Part shown: piece by piece, positions 7,185 to 15,882 of the stretch | Position numbering within the stretch: position 1 is the stretch's first letter | Layout: each line of letters opens with the position of its first letter | NCBI GenBank assembly: GCA_024398965.1 | Contig: JAKSIF010000006.1 | Span: 62,001 to 126,000 of the forward strand | Direction: 5' to 3' | DNA length: 64,000 nucleotides | Source of the DNA: Fibrobacter sp. | GTDB lineage: Bacteria > Fibrobacterota > Fibrobacteria > Fibrobacterales > Fibrobacteraceae | Notes under the pieces: generated by a model | The model's database searches: none | What the model was told of the DNA's origin: nothing | What the model saw: only the letters and a program-made list of their open reading frames with translations | Made by a program: the position numbers and the translations under genes

Positions 7185-9782
7185 ATGGAAGCTGAGAGAA
7201 ATAGGTTGAAACCAGTGTTTTTAAGAATCGTTGCGCTTTTGCTGGCCTTGCCTTTGTTGGTTTTGGCTCAGGATGGGGCTGCTCTTCAAGCAGATGCCCC
7301 TCGCACGATTCTTTTTTACGGCGTTGTCCAGGATACTTCGTTTTCCGCAGGTGAAAAACTGAATGTGGAAATTCTGGAATCCGGTGAGGCGATCCAGACA
7401 ACGGTAGGCGAAAATTTCCAGGTAACGCTTCCCGAAGACACTCTCTGGAATGTGTGCGTTACTAATTCCGATACTTCCGGCGCCGAAAAGGAAAAATGCT
7501 ATGAGCTGGTTTATACGGGTCAGGATTCCGTATTTAGCCATGTGCTCGGTGACGCGGGCTTGACGGACTCTACCGCTGAGCCGCCAGCGATTCCTGCTGA
7601 AATTGCTTCCGCTGGCAATGATCCGCTCGAAAAGGGTGCTGGCGCGAATGCTTCTGCAGATCCGGGGGCTGCTGCAGCATCGGGTGCAGAAACTTCGAAT
7701 GCTGCGGATTCAAACGTTGCGGGTTCCAGTGCCTCCGCCCCGAAGGATAGTTCCGACGATGTGGATGTGGACGCCCTTCTTGCCGCAGGCAATAACGGCA
7801 AGGTGACCGAGATGAAGAAGGTGGTGGTGCAGCTGCGCCGCCGCCCCAAGCGAAAGGCCGGCGAGTCTGTTGTTAGCGCCAAGTCCATCAAGCGCATGCC
7901 TGGCCTTGGTGAAGCCGACGTGATCCGTAGTATCCAGCAGTTGCCTGGTGTGGTGGCAAGTTCCGACTTCAGCACTAAAATTTACGTTCGCGGCGGCGCA
8001 GCGGATCAGAACCTGTTCCTGTACGATAACGCGGTAGTGTACTCCCCGACGCACTTCTTTGGCTTGTTCAGCACCTTCCTGGTGGAAACTATCGACGGTG
8101 TCGAGTTCTACAAGAGCGGTTTCCCGTCACAGTACGGCAATCGCCTCAGTTCTGTGCTGAAGATGGATGGACGTGCAGGCGGTAACGATACCACCGAGGA
8201 ATGGTTCAGCCGATCTGGTTTCAAGATCAGTACCTTTGCGGCCCAACTCCATACCGAAGGCCACAAGGGAAACGCCCGCTGGATTCTTGCCGGGCGCACA
8301 ACCTACATCGGCTACATTCTGGACTTGTGCAATGCCATCGGCCTTCTGGACTTAGACATCGATTATGAATTTGTAGACTTGCAGGGAGACTTCATTTACG
8401 ACTTTACTCCCGATACCCGTGTCAAGTTTAGCTTCTACGTGGGCAAGGATGTTCTGGCCTTTGACCCCCTTTATGTGGACTGGGGCAATGTAGCCATTCC
8501 CATCAATATCACGCACCGAATTGATGGAGACTGGGATTATAATGCAACGTTTGCGTTCAGCCGTTTCTACCAGACCATGGAATTGACGGACCTGATTCAT
8601 ATCGGTCAGGACCTTTACACCTTTGCGGGTAAACAGTGGCTCAACTTCCGCGGTATCGATAATCATGTGCTGACCATGGGTTACGAACTGGAGTATGACT
8701 GGGACAAGTTCTACGAATACATTTCCAGTATGAGGGTGACGGACATCCAGAAACCCTTGCATCATGTGCTTTACGGTCAGGATGCCTGGCGACTGAATGA
8801 CGACTGGGTGTTTACTTACGGTCTGCGCCTGAATTACCAGGATCTTTCAAAGGACTTTGGCATTGAACCTCGAACCTCACTGGTGTGGTCCATTGACCAG
8901 ACAAAGACCCTTGAGTTCTATGCCGGTCATTATCTGCAGTATATGAATTCCATCATGTTTGGTGATGGGGAATCCTTGAATGAGTTCTACTATCCGTCGG
9001 TGACCACTTCCAAGGGCAAACATCTGGAACCCGCCCGCTCCAACCTCTTTGCCGTGGAATACAAGCAGGCCCAGATTGCCGATGAATATGATTTTACTGC
9101 AGGGGCCTATTTCAAGACACAGAACAACTTGAACACTTTCATGATGCAGCAGGATTCAACGGATGAAACCGCGTCGGATGACTTTTTGCTGGCAGATAAC
9201 TTTGGAACGGCCGAGGGCTATTCCCTGGGTTACGAACTTTCCCTGCGAAAGGAAAAGGGCGCTGTCTTCGGCGGTATCAACTGGAGCCAAAGCCTGAGCG
9301 TTCTAAAGTCGAACGATGGAACGAAGGCCTATTTCCCCAGCTGGCATCAGCCCTACGCGGTAAAACTTGATGCGGGCATCAACTGGAAGGGCGATGAAAA
9401 TGCTATCTGGCCTCACGAAATCAAGGGTCGCTACTTCAGGTCTTCCGTAGTGCTAAAATATTCTGCAGGTATGCCTATCAGCGAATACAAGGGATACTTC
9501 TACGAACAGAAGATGGAAGATCAGAAGTATCGCGAAAATATCCAGGTGATTCCCGGCTCCCGAAATGCGGGCCGGCAGACGGACTATTTCCGCATTGATG
9601 TGAAGGCCATCGATATCGGTCGCGAAAACAAGTGGAACTTTAGCTGGACTATCATCAACTTGACCGATCATGACAACATGTTCTACACCTACTACGATAC
9701 GAGAAAGAACCCGCCGGAATATAATTCTATTTCTCAGTTCCCCTTTTTGCCTATTATGCTGAACTATGAGTATTACTTCTAA
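7185..9782 (+). CDS. TonB-dependent outer-membrane receptor
   Basis: 865 residues. A signal peptide (IVALLLALPLLVLAQ) is followed by a small beta domain (about 35-115), an Ala/Ser-rich linker (about 125-195), a TonB-box-like KKVVVQ near 210, a plug domain (about 225-330; LGEADVIRSIQQLPGV, then KIYVRGGAADQNLFLYDN) and a ~22-strand barrel to the C-terminus, which ends in an aromatic pattern (LNYEYYF). It would import a large or scarce substrate across the outer membrane using energy from the TonB system encoded just downstream. The N-terminal domain is not a recognisable FecA-type signalling domain, yet the operon shares its promoter motif with the ECF sigma gene. The substrate is unknown. Confidence 0.9.
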   Translation: MEAERNRLKPVFLRIVALLLALPLLVLAQDGAALQADAPRTILFYGVVQDTSFSAGEKLNVEILESGEAIQTTVGENFQVTLPEDTLWNVCVTNSDTSGAEKEKCYELVYTGQDSVFSHVLGDAGLTDSTAEPPAIPAEIASAGNDPLEKGAGANASADPGAAAASGAETSNAADSNVAGSSASAPKDSSDDVDVDALLAAGNNGKVTEMKKVVVQLRRRPKRKAGESVVSAKSIKRMPGLGEADVIRSIQQLPGVVASSDFSTKIYVRGGAADQNLFLYDNAVVYSPTHFFGLFSTFLVETIDGVEFYKSGFPSQYGNRLSSVLKMDGRAGGNDTTEEWFSRSGFKISTFAAQLHTEGHKGNARWILAGRTTYIGYILDLCNAIGLLDLDIDYEFVDLQGDFIYDFTPDTRVKFSFYVGKDVLAFDPLYVDWGNVAIPINITHRIDGDWDYNATFAFSRFYQTMELTDLIHIGQDLYTFAGKQWLNFRGIDNHVLTMGYELEYDWDKFYEYISSMRVTDIQKPLHHVLYGQDAWRLNDDWVFTYGLRLNYQDLSKDFGIEPRTSLVWSIDQTKTLEFYAGHYLQYMNSIMFGDGESLNEFYYPSVTTSKGKHLEPARSNLFAVEYKQAQIADEYDFTAGAYFKTQNNLNTFMMQQDSTDETASDDFLLADNFGTAEGYSLGYELSLRKEKGAVFGGINWSQSLSVLKSNDGTKAYFPSWHQPYAVKLDAGINWKGDENAIWPHEIKGRYFRSSVVLKYSAGMPISEYKGYFYEQKMEDQKYRENIQVIPGSRNAGRQTDYFRIDVKAIDIGRENKWNFSWTIINLTDHDNMFYTYYDTRKNPPEYNSISQFPFLPIMLNYEYYF

Positions 9783-11487
9783 ACGTCATCCTGAGCGGAA
9801 CGCGAAGCGTGCAGTTGAAGGATCCAGGGCGGTTCTATACTTGTTTTTTGCGTTCCTTCTCGCGGCCTGCGATTTCCAGGGGCCGTGGAGCTACTATCCG
9901 GAGGAGACGGAGGTTTACCAGGGTATTTATACCTTCGGCTACATCGTTGCCGATGAATCTCCATACGTGTGCTTCTCCAAGGTTTATGGATTGACGGAAA
10001 GTTCTGCTGAAAATTTTGCCTTCTATGATAGTGCCTATGTGACCGTGTCTGGATTGTTCGGTGGTGCGGTTGCTAGTGAAATTGGCGAGGAAAATTCTAA
10101 TAGCGGTGATTCCTTGATCGTCTTGAAAGCGATGGACGGAAAACCTAATTGCTTTGTTTATGACAGACGTTGCTATTGGATGGGTGATAGAATTTTTTGC
10201 AGTCGAGAAGCAAAGGTAGGCATTCCCGGCGAATCCTACACGCTGAATGCTGTCTTTAAGTGGGATAGCGCAGGCAGCAAGGTCACTACCGAAATGAAGT
10301 CCGTTGCGAAGATTCCGACAAAGATTCACGCCAAGGGAGTTGTTCCTCCTAGCGAGAAGAATGATGCAAAGTTTGTGGAAAACAAATACGATCGTCTGTC
10401 CTTTGAATTCCTGGGTTATCCCAATGACATGCTGACGTACAAGATTCCTATGGAATACGATGAAACCGTACGTGGAATCCAGATGGTCATGGAGTACGAT
10501 AGTGCTAATGGCGGCGAATCCATGAATACCACCATGATGAATATGCTGTCGGCCTTTACGGAACCGGACTCCATGGGCTATGCTTACATGTCCATGAAAC
10601 GTCCTGAAGAAAAAACGGCCAGCATGGGCTTTACCACCCGCATGATGTTTGCTGGCATGAATACGCTGGATACCATGGAATATCCGGGTATGACAATGCC
10701 CATTGGAAAATCTGTCATTCGCTTTTACGCAACGGACCAGGCTTACTCAGATTACCAAAATACGGTGCTGGATGCCATTGAGGATCCCCGGGTGGTTCCC
10801 AAGAGCAATGTGGAAAATGGCATGGGCGTATTCGCCGGCATGTTGAAGGATTCCCTGCTGATGGAAGTGACTACAGATGAATTTGTGCCCTTTGAATATA
10901 TGGGCCGAGAAAATTGTTTCCGTGAAGGAGGCATGGGAGAACACGAAGCTTTTGAAACCAAGTGGTGTCGCCTGAACAAGAAAGATGTTTGCGTTGCAAC
11001 TGCTGGAGGATGGTCCAATCTGCGTTTAACCAGTGTGCATCCAAGGTGTGTTGCTGCATATGTTGGATTGTTGATCTGGTATGAGCCAGAGGTTGAACAA
11101 TGGCAAAATGAAATAGATCGATTGGCAAAGTTCAATGATGAGTGGTGGGGCGAGGCTTCAAATAGAGAAAAAGTTGTCAAGAACAAGGAAGCCATCAATG
11201 CCGAAGCCTTGCTGAACTATTGCATGGAATACAACTTTGAAAACAACAGCGTTGCCTCTTGTGACGCATTGCGTGAGCAATGTCAGGAGTCCTTGGAAAA
11301 GACAGCCTGTAAGGATTCCTTGTGGCAATGGTGTTCCGATCACGATTGGAATATTGAGGAATACAAACAGTGCGGAACAGCCTTGGTTAGCCGCTACTAT
11401 TTGGAAAAATTGGAGTCTCCTATCCTGAAGCGTGTTGTGGACCTTTGGTGCGAAGAAAATCCAAAGGATATGCAATGTAAACGGTAA
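9766..11487 (+). CDS. Putative outer-membrane lipoprotein partner of the TonB receptor
   Basis: 573 residues, overlapping the receptor gene by 17 bp. The N-terminus contains residues encoded by a dispersed repeat (HPERNAKRAVEGSR), then a lipoprotein signal (LYLFFAFLLAAC, with Cys as the lipidation site). The mature start (GIYTFGYIVADESPYVCFSK, then DSAYVTVSGL) resembles DUF4249-type lipoproteins that accompany TonB receptors, but the protein is longer than that family. The last ~130 residues are Cys-rich and charged. An alternative start just after the repeat (TTG near 9841) would give a shorter n-region. A role in substrate capture or as a surface lid for the receptor is inferred from position only. 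Confidence 0.7.
   Translation: MSITSKRHPERNAKRAVEGSRAVLYLFFAFLLAACDFQGPWSYYPEETEVYQGIYTFGYIVADESPYVCFSKVYGLTESSAENFAFYDSAYVTVSGLFGGAVASEIGEENSNSGDSLIVLKAMDGKPNCFVYDRRCYWMGDRIFCSREAKVGIPGESYTLNAVFKWDSAGSKVTTEMKSVAKIPTKIHAKGVVPPSEKNDAKFVENKYDRLSFEFLGYPNDMLTYKIPMEYDETVRGIQMVMEYDSANGGESMNTTMMNMLSAFTEPDSMGYAYMSMKRPEEKTASMGFTTRMMFAGMNTLDTMEYPGMTMPIGKSVIRFYATDQAYSDYQNTVLDAIEDPRVVPKSNVENGMGVFAGMLKDSLLMEVTTDEFVPFEYMGRENCFREGGMGEHEAFETKWCRLNKKDVCVATAGGWSNLRLTSVHPRCVAAYVGLLIWYEPEVEQWQNEIDRLAKFNDEWWGEASNREKVVKNKEAINAEALLNYCMEYNFENNSVASCDALREQCQESLEKTACKDSLWQWCSDHDWNIEEYKQCGTALVSRYYLEKLESPILKRVVDLWCEENPKDMQCKR
9784..9832. repeat. Copy 1 of a GTCATCCTGA...GAAGGATCCAGGG intergenic repeat
   Basis: GTCATCCTGAGCGG begins the element and GAAGGATCCAGGG ends it, with a short GC-rich middle. 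A related, shorter copy is at 31896-31935. It is the type of short dispersed palindromic repeat seen in many genomes. Here it is translated in frame as HPERNAKRAVEGSR near the N-terminus of the next protein. Confidence 0.6.
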
Positions 11488-11517
11488 CAGAATTTGTATG
11501 TTAAGGTGTTGAAGAGA

Positions 11518-11545
11518 ATGAAAAGTGAAATATTAAAAATGAAGA
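11518..11545. repeat. Heptad repeat (4 units) at the start of the DUF3450-like gene
   Basis: Four in-register 7-mers: ATGAAAA, GTGAAAT, ATTAAAA, ATGAAGA. They supply both candidate ATG codons of the gene. Confidence 0.55.
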
Positions 11546-12399
11546 TAAAACTACTGACAGTTCTTTTGTTTACAGCGGTGTTTGCAGGCAATGCCTTTGC
11601 GGACGTAGATTCGGATATTCGTGATCTGCAGTTAGAAAAGGAAAAGCTGAATAGCGAAATCGCAAAGCTGAATTCCCAGATTGCAGCTACCGATTCCATG
11701 CTGAAGGCGGATGACGCTCGCTACAAAACTTTGCAGGAACGCTATAAGAACGATTCGGAACGTCGCAAGTCCGAAATCGATTCCTTGAATGTAAAGATCA
11801 AGGACGTTGCTGCCCAGCTGAACGATGAACGCAATAAGCAGGCTCGCGCCAAGAACCGCAGTGAGAATGTTACGTCAAAACGTAAGGCGCTGATGACGGC
11901 CCTTGCCTCCATTGGCAAGCAGCTGGAATTCCAGATTTCCCAAACTCTTCCCTGGGACCGTGAAACCCGTCTGGATCGCGCCAAAGCCTTGACCCGTGAT
12001 ATTGAAAGTGGCAACGCCTCTGCAGAGGAGGCTTTCTCCCGCATGAAGGCTCTCATTGCCGAAGAAACCAAGTTCGGTGATGAAGTGTCCATCATCAATT
12101 CTCCGCTGACCCGCAAGAACGGCGAACTTATCAATGCCCAGATTCTTCGTATCGGAAATCAGTGGATGGTCTATAGCGATGACAACGGAACGGTTTATGG
12201 CTCCCTGGTTCGTAAGTGTGCTAAGGCCGAAGGAACTGCAAATAAGGACTGCGCCGCTGTTGAATACGAATGGAACGAAGACTTGAATCTGGAAGAACGC
12301 GCCGCCGTGAAATTTGCCATCGATGTAAAGCAGGCCAAGAAGCCGCCTCAGATGGTGACACTGCCTGTAAGCCTTTCTGTGGTAGGGGAGGGTAAGTAA
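11518..12399 (+). CDS. DUF3450-like periplasmic coiled-coil protein of the Ton system
   Basis: About 293 residues from the ATG at 11518; the ATG at 11539 gives the neat signal peptide MKIKLLTVLLFTAVFAGNAFA. The mature protein starts with a long coiled coil (IRDLQLEKEKLNSEIAKLNS to about residue 130). A helical and mixed C-terminal half follows, with QTLPWDRETRLDRAKALTRD, SPLTRKNGELINAQILRIG and a terminal basic segment. This order and the position before a TtpC-like ExbB match the DUF3450 proteins encoded with exbB-exbD-tonB clusters in marine gamma-proteobacteria. It probably supports energy transfer in the periplasm. A heptad repeat forms the gene start. The stop overlaps the next ATG (TAATG). 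Confidence 0.8.
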   Translation: MKSEILKMKIKLLTVLLFTAVFAGNAFADVDSDIRDLQLEKEKLNSEIAKLNSQIAATDSMLKADDARYKTLQERYKNDSERRKSEIDSLNVKIKDVAAQLNDERNKQARAKNRSENVTSKRKALMTALASIGKQLEFQISQTLPWDRETRLDRAKALTRDIESGNASAEEAFSRMKALIAEETKFGDEVSIINSPLTRKNGELINAQILRIGNQWMVYSDDNGTVYGSLVRKCAKAEGTANKDCAAVEYEWNEDLNLEERAAVKFAIDVKQAKKPPQMVTLPVSLSVVGEGK

Positions 12400-12433
12400 T
12401 GAACAACGAACAGTTAACAATGAACAATGAATG
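12399..12433. repeat. Heptad repeat (5 units) inside the 5' end of the ExbB-like gene
   Basis: In-register 7-mers ATGAACA, ACGAACA, GTTAACA, ATGAACA, ATGAATG. They are the same family as 31821-31876. Here they are translated as MNNEQLTMNNE. Confidence 0.6.
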
Positions 12434-14027
12434 TTCTTGCACGAATCATGAACCGTTGAAAGTGAAGAACTGTTGTGGCTTTATGTCTCGGATATTCTAT
12501 GTAGGCATCCTTGTTGTTTCCCTCTGTTCCTCCGCTTTTGCCTGGCCTTGGTCCAGCAAGGAGCCTGCTGTAGACAGTGCCCGCGTTCGGGATTCCCTGA
12601 AGCTGATGGAGTACAAGGAACTGCAGCGAGAAGTGGATGCGTTGGCCCGCATTCGCCTGCAGAAGGCCGACTCCCTTGAAAAGCTGGAGGCGGAACACTG
12701 GCGTAAGCGCTATAACGAAACGCAGCTGACTGAGGAACATCAAACGGAGACTCGTGAACTGGATGGCCGTTACTCCAAGCTTTCTACGGATCTTGGCCGC
12801 GTGACGGAAGAGGTCATGGCCAGCAAGGACGTGACTACCGACGCCGAAGAAAAGGCGAAGTCCGACGAATCCGCCTACGACGCCTTGAATACCCAGGTAA
12901 AGCTTGCTGTAGACAAGTCCCTGGGCGAAGTCACCGGTGACTATCCCGTGGGAATGAACGATCGTCTGTTACGTTTGAAGCAGGCTCAGAACGAAGCCGA
13001 CGCAAAGACTCCCAATACGCTTTCTGCCATGCGGCTTTTCCTTAACGATCAGCTGTTACGTCATGAGCTGACTTATACCCAGTCCTATGGCAAAACAGTT
13101 TCTCAGGTAGGTTCCCGCCCCGATGTGAACGTTAACCGACTGCGTTTGGGTACGGTATTTTTAGGCGAAGTTGCTACGGACGGTTCCGCTGGCGGTGTGG
13201 GGGAGGTTCAGGCCCTGCTCCGCTCCGGCGCTCTCCAGGGTAAGATTTTTGAATGGAATAATACGCTGCCTGCAGAAATGTCCACAGGCATCCGCAGCGC
13301 CGTAAATGAAGTCAATGGCGGTTCCGCCTCTGTCGTGTCCATTCCGCTGGATGTTCTTCAGAATAAGGCTGTGAAGAATTCCATCAGCGATACCAAGGAG
13401 CTGACTTTCAAGGAAGAGCTTCAGGCATTCTTCAAGAAGGGCGGCATCGTGATGTACCCGCTGATGGCCGTGGCTATTTTCGCCTTGCTTCTTTGCCTGG
13501 AACGTTTCATTGTCCTGATGTATCGTGGCCGCATCGGAAATCGCTTTGTCAAGAAGATTCACACCATGGTTAACGAAAAACGTTATGACGACGCAGCCAA
13601 TTACTGCCTCAAGCGTGAAAGCAGTCTTTCCATGGTTCTGTTCGCCGTTCTGAACAAGGCTCGCGATGGTCGTGAGTTTGCGGAAAAGTCCCTGCAGGAA
13701 GCCCTGCTTCGTGAACAGCCCAAGTTGGAACGTCGCATGGGGCTCCTTGCCGCTATGGGTTCCATCGCTCCGCTGTTGGGCTTGCTTGGTACGGTGACGG
13801 GTATTATCACCTTGTTCAACGTGATTACCGAGGTAGGAACCAATGATGCCCGCGTTCTTGCCGGTGGTATTTCCGAAGCTCTTGTGACAACAGAAACTGG
13901 CTTGATCATTGCGATTCCCGTGATGATTCTTCATGGTCTTTTAAGTGAAAAGATCGAGAAGGTGACCAGCGAACTTTATGTCCAGAGTACAAGCCTTTTG
14001 AACAAGATTTTCCCCAAGGAAGACTAA
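12399..14027 (+). CDS. TtpC/ExbB-like proton-channel protein with a large periplasmic domain
   Basis: 542 residues if started at 12399, where GGGGAGGG sits six bases upstream and the start overlaps the previous stop. An ATG at 12483 gives a cleaner signal peptide (MSRIFYVGILVVSLCSSAFA). The periplasmic part (to about 330) is coiled coil (MEYKELQREVDALARIRLQK). The C-terminal third is a MotA/TolQ/ExbB channel: a helix at GIVMYPLMAVAIFALLLCLE, then LEREQP-like KLERRMGLLAAMGSIAPLLG and LGTVTGIITLFNVI. This layout is that of TtpC, the extra ExbB-like subunit of TonB2-type systems. The first 11 residues come from a heptad repeat, so the N-terminus may be a recent extension. Confidence 0.85.
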   Translation: MNNEQLTMNNECSCTNHEPLKVKNCCGFMSRIFYVGILVVSLCSSAFAWPWSSKEPAVDSARVRDSLKLMEYKELQREVDALARIRLQKADSLEKLEAEHWRKRYNETQLTEEHQTETRELDGRYSKLSTDLGRVTEEVMASKDVTTDAEEKAKSDESAYDALNTQVKLAVDKSLGEVTGDYPVGMNDRLLRLKQAQNEADAKTPNTLSAMRLFLNDQLLRHELTYTQSYGKTVSQVGSRPDVNVNRLRLGTVFLGEVATDGSAGGVGEVQALLRSGALQGKIFEWNNTLPAEMSTGIRSAVNEVNGGSASVVSIPLDVLQNKAVKNSISDTKELTFKEELQAFFKKGGIVMYPLMAVAIFALLLCLERFIVLMYRGRIGNRFVKKIHTMVNEKRYDDAANYCLKRESSLSMVLFAVLNKARDGREFAEKSLQEALLREQPKLERRMGLLAAMGSIAPLLGLLGTVTGIITLFNVITEVGTNDARVLAGGISEALVTTETGLIIAIPVMILHGLLSEKIEKVTSELYVQSTSLLNKIFPKED

Positions 14028-14030
14028 TAA

Positions 14031-14120
14031 AAGAAATATGAAGTATTAAAAAGGAAAAACGAATTCTAGAATTTTTTCGGTTTGATATTCTTCGTCTTTC
14101 ACCTTTCGCTTTTCATCACA
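14031..14120. repeat. Opposed heptad repeats between the two exbB-like genes
   Basis: 14031-14065 holds 7-mers AAGAAAT, ATGAAGT, ATTAAAA, AGGAAAA, ACGAATT. 14093-14120 holds CGTCTTT, CACCTTT, CGCTTTT, CATCACA, which read as GTGAAAG-type units on the other strand. The last base of the array is the A of the ATG at 14120, and no ribosome site is visible there. Confidence 0.55.
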
Positions 14121-14770
14121 TGGATAACAACTTGTACATCTTTATAGAAGCGCTCCGCGGTACTTATGGTGCCGGCGGTGTGGTGATGCTTCCGATTTTA
14201 ATAACCGGAGTTATTGGCTTCTACTATCTGTATTCAACTTGGATCCGCATCGGCCGTGATTCCTTCCGTAAGGATGTCCATAAGGTGATTGACCGCCTGC
14301 GTAAGGATTTGCAGGAAAGCGAAAGCGGTCGTGCCCGTACCGCTCGCAGGCACTTGAAGAAACGTGGTGGCATTGTGGCCCGTGAGCTTCACTTGGCCTT
14401 GAAGGTTGCGCTGGATACGCCCAGGGATTACCGCGATTACATGCAGGTGCGCATGATCAAGACGGTGCGTTACATGCAGCAGGGAACCCATATCATTTCT
14501 GTGATGGCCGCCGCCGCTCCGCTGCTTGGCCTGCTGGGAACTGTGACCGGCATGGTGTCTACCTTCGAGGTGATTACGCTATACGGAAACCAGAATCCCG
14601 TTCTGATGGCGGATGGTATTTCCGAGGCTCTGATTTCTACCCAGAGTGGATTGCTGGTGGCATTCCCTCTGACTCTTTTGAAACAACGTTTGGATGAACG
14701 AATCGATTATCTGACGCAGCAGTTGGAACTGGGTGCAACGGTAATCGAAAACTATTTGTCAAGGAACTGA
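14120..14770 (+). CDS. exbB: ExbB-type proton channel subunit
   Basis: 216 residues, the usual ExbB/TolQ size. Three helices are visible: about 17-40 (GGVVMLPILITGVIGFYYLY), about 125-150 (GTHIISVMAAAAPLLGLLGT) and about 170-190 (GISEALISTQSGLLVAFPLT). The conserved LLGLLGTVTGMVSTFEVI signature is present. With ExbD it forms the proton-driven motor that energises TonB. It lacks the long periplasmic domain of the upstream paralogue, so the operon has both a TtpC-type and a classical ExbB. The ExbD ATG follows its stop after two bases. Confidence 0.9.
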   Translation: MDNNLYIFIEALRGTYGAGGVVMLPILITGVIGFYYLYSTWIRIGRDSFRKDVHKVIDRLRKDLQESESGRARTARRHLKKRGGIVARELHLALKVALDTPRDYRDYMQVRMIKTVRYMQQGTHIISVMAAAAPLLGLLGTVTGMVSTFEVITLYGNQNPVLMADGISEALISTQSGLLVAFPLTLLKQRLDERIDYLTQQLELGATVIENYLSRN

Positions 14771-14772
14771 TT

Positions 14773-15177
14773 ATGGATTTTAATCTCCCGCGACGCAAGC
14801 AAAAGGACATGGGCATTGATATGGGCCCCCTGATGGACATTGTGTTCATCTTGCTGATTTTCTTTGTGGTGACCTCCAGCTTTACCCGTGAAACTGGCGT
14901 GGACGTGACCAAACCCGAGGCCCAGAGCGCAAGCCAGCTTGAAAAGGAGAACATCCTTATTGCCATTACCCGAGAGGGGACGATTCATATTAACGAACGC
15001 CAGGTGGACTTGGCCAGCCTTCAGGATATTTTAAAACAGACCTTGGCGAAAACGCCCGACAGGGAAGCGGTGGTGATTGCGGACAAGGGCGCTGAAACAG
15101 GTGTACTTGTCCAGGTGATTGACGCCTGCAACTTGAGCGGCGTGAAGAAGGTCTCTATCGCGGCCCAGGCGGACTAG
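14773..15177 (+). CDS. exbD: ExbD-type biopolymer transport protein
   Basis: 134 residues. The short cytoplasmic N-terminus (MDFNLPRRKQKDMGIDMGPL) leads to a single helix that contains the channel aspartate in the family pattern MGPLMDIVFILLIFFVV. A periplasmic domain follows (ILIAITREGTIHINERQV, then REAVVIADKGAETGVLVQVI). It pairs with the upstream ExbB and couples proton flow to TonB. It lies inside the Ton operon, two bases after exbB. Confidence 0.92.
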   Translation: MDFNLPRRKQKDMGIDMGPLMDIVFILLIFFVVTSSFTRETGVDVTKPEAQSASQLEKENILIAITREGTIHINERQVDLASLQDILKQTLAKTPDREAVVIADKGAETGVLVQVIDACNLSGVKKVSIAAQAD

Positions 15178-15178
15178 C

Positions 15179-15213
15179 ATTAATTATGAATTACGAATTA
15201 TGAGATTTGAATT
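15179..15213. repeat. Heptad repeat (5 units) between exbD and tonB
   Basis: In-register 7-mers ATTAATT, ATGAATT, ACGAATT, ATGAGAT, TTGAATT, starting right after the exbD stop. Confidence 0.6.
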
Positions 15214-15243
15214 GATTGTTGATGAATTTGGAAGGTCTTGATT

Positions 15244-15882
15244 TTGATAAAGAAGTTGGTTAAACGTTTTTCTGTATTGATCGTTGCGATCCTCAGCAGT
15301 CTTCTGCTGGTGTTTTCCGTGACGGTTGCCAACCTGTTCATTTCGGGAAAGATGAGCCAGCAGAAAAAGTATGTAAAGACCGAGGTGGCGGTAAAGAAGC
15401 CTGAGGAAGTCCAGAAGAAACAGGAACAGAAAAAGCCTGCCCGAAAGCCCAACCGCCAGAAGTCCAATTCCAGAAGCCCCAAGGCTGGGCCCCGCATGGC
15501 TATGAACTTGGGAACTGCGAGCGCCGGCGGTGGCGCTGCCATTAGCGAAAACCTGGTGGCGGATTTTCGCGGGGGAGCCATGTCAACAGAATCTGGTGAT
15601 GTGGACAAGAAGCCTACCAGCCGTTCCATGCCCAATTTCCAGGTGCCGCCCCAGATTCGAGACCGCGAGATTGATGCAACCCTCCGTTTAAGTTTCTGTG
15701 TGGATGTAACGGGACGCGCTTACGATATTAGAATCATCGAGGAGTCTCCGGTTGGCTCCGGCTTGGCGCAAGCTGGCCGGGAAGCGCTGAATCGCATGAC
15801 CTTTGAACCTGCAGAAAAAGATGGCAAGTCGGTGCCCTTCTGCGGAATGGAACAACCGTTTGAGGTGAAGTTCCATGACTAG
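15244..15882 (+). CDS. tonB: TonB-family energy transducer
   Basis: About 212 residues. A TTG at 15244 is preferred over the in-frame TTG at 15238 because GGAAGG at 15230-15235 sits eight bases before it. One N-terminal helix (FSVLIVAILSSLLLVFSVTV) anchors it in the inner membrane. A Lys/Pro-rich, Gln-rich periplasmic spacer follows (KKQEQKKPARKPNRQK), then a compact C-terminal TonB domain (about 140-212; IDATLRLSFCVDVTGRAYDI, then AGREALNRMTFEPAEKDGK). It would contact the TonB box of receptors, most obviously the one at 7185. The end overlaps the TPR gene by 8 bp. Confidence 0.85.
   Translation: MIKKLVKRFSVLIVAILSSLLLVFSVTVANLFISGKMSQQKKYVKTEVAVKKPEEVQKKQEQKKPARKPNRQKSNSRSPKAGPRMAMNLGTASAGGGAAISENLVADFRGGAMSTESGDVDKKPTSRSMPNFQVPPQIRDREIDATLRLSFCVDVTGRAYDIRIIEESPVGSGLAQAGREALNRMTFEPAEKDGKSVPFCGMEQPFEVKFHD

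Noticed and set aside
7520-7975. Ala/Ser-rich minus-strand frame opposite the TonB receptor linker
   Set aside because: It is the complement of the low-complexity Ala/Ser linker, with no independent support.
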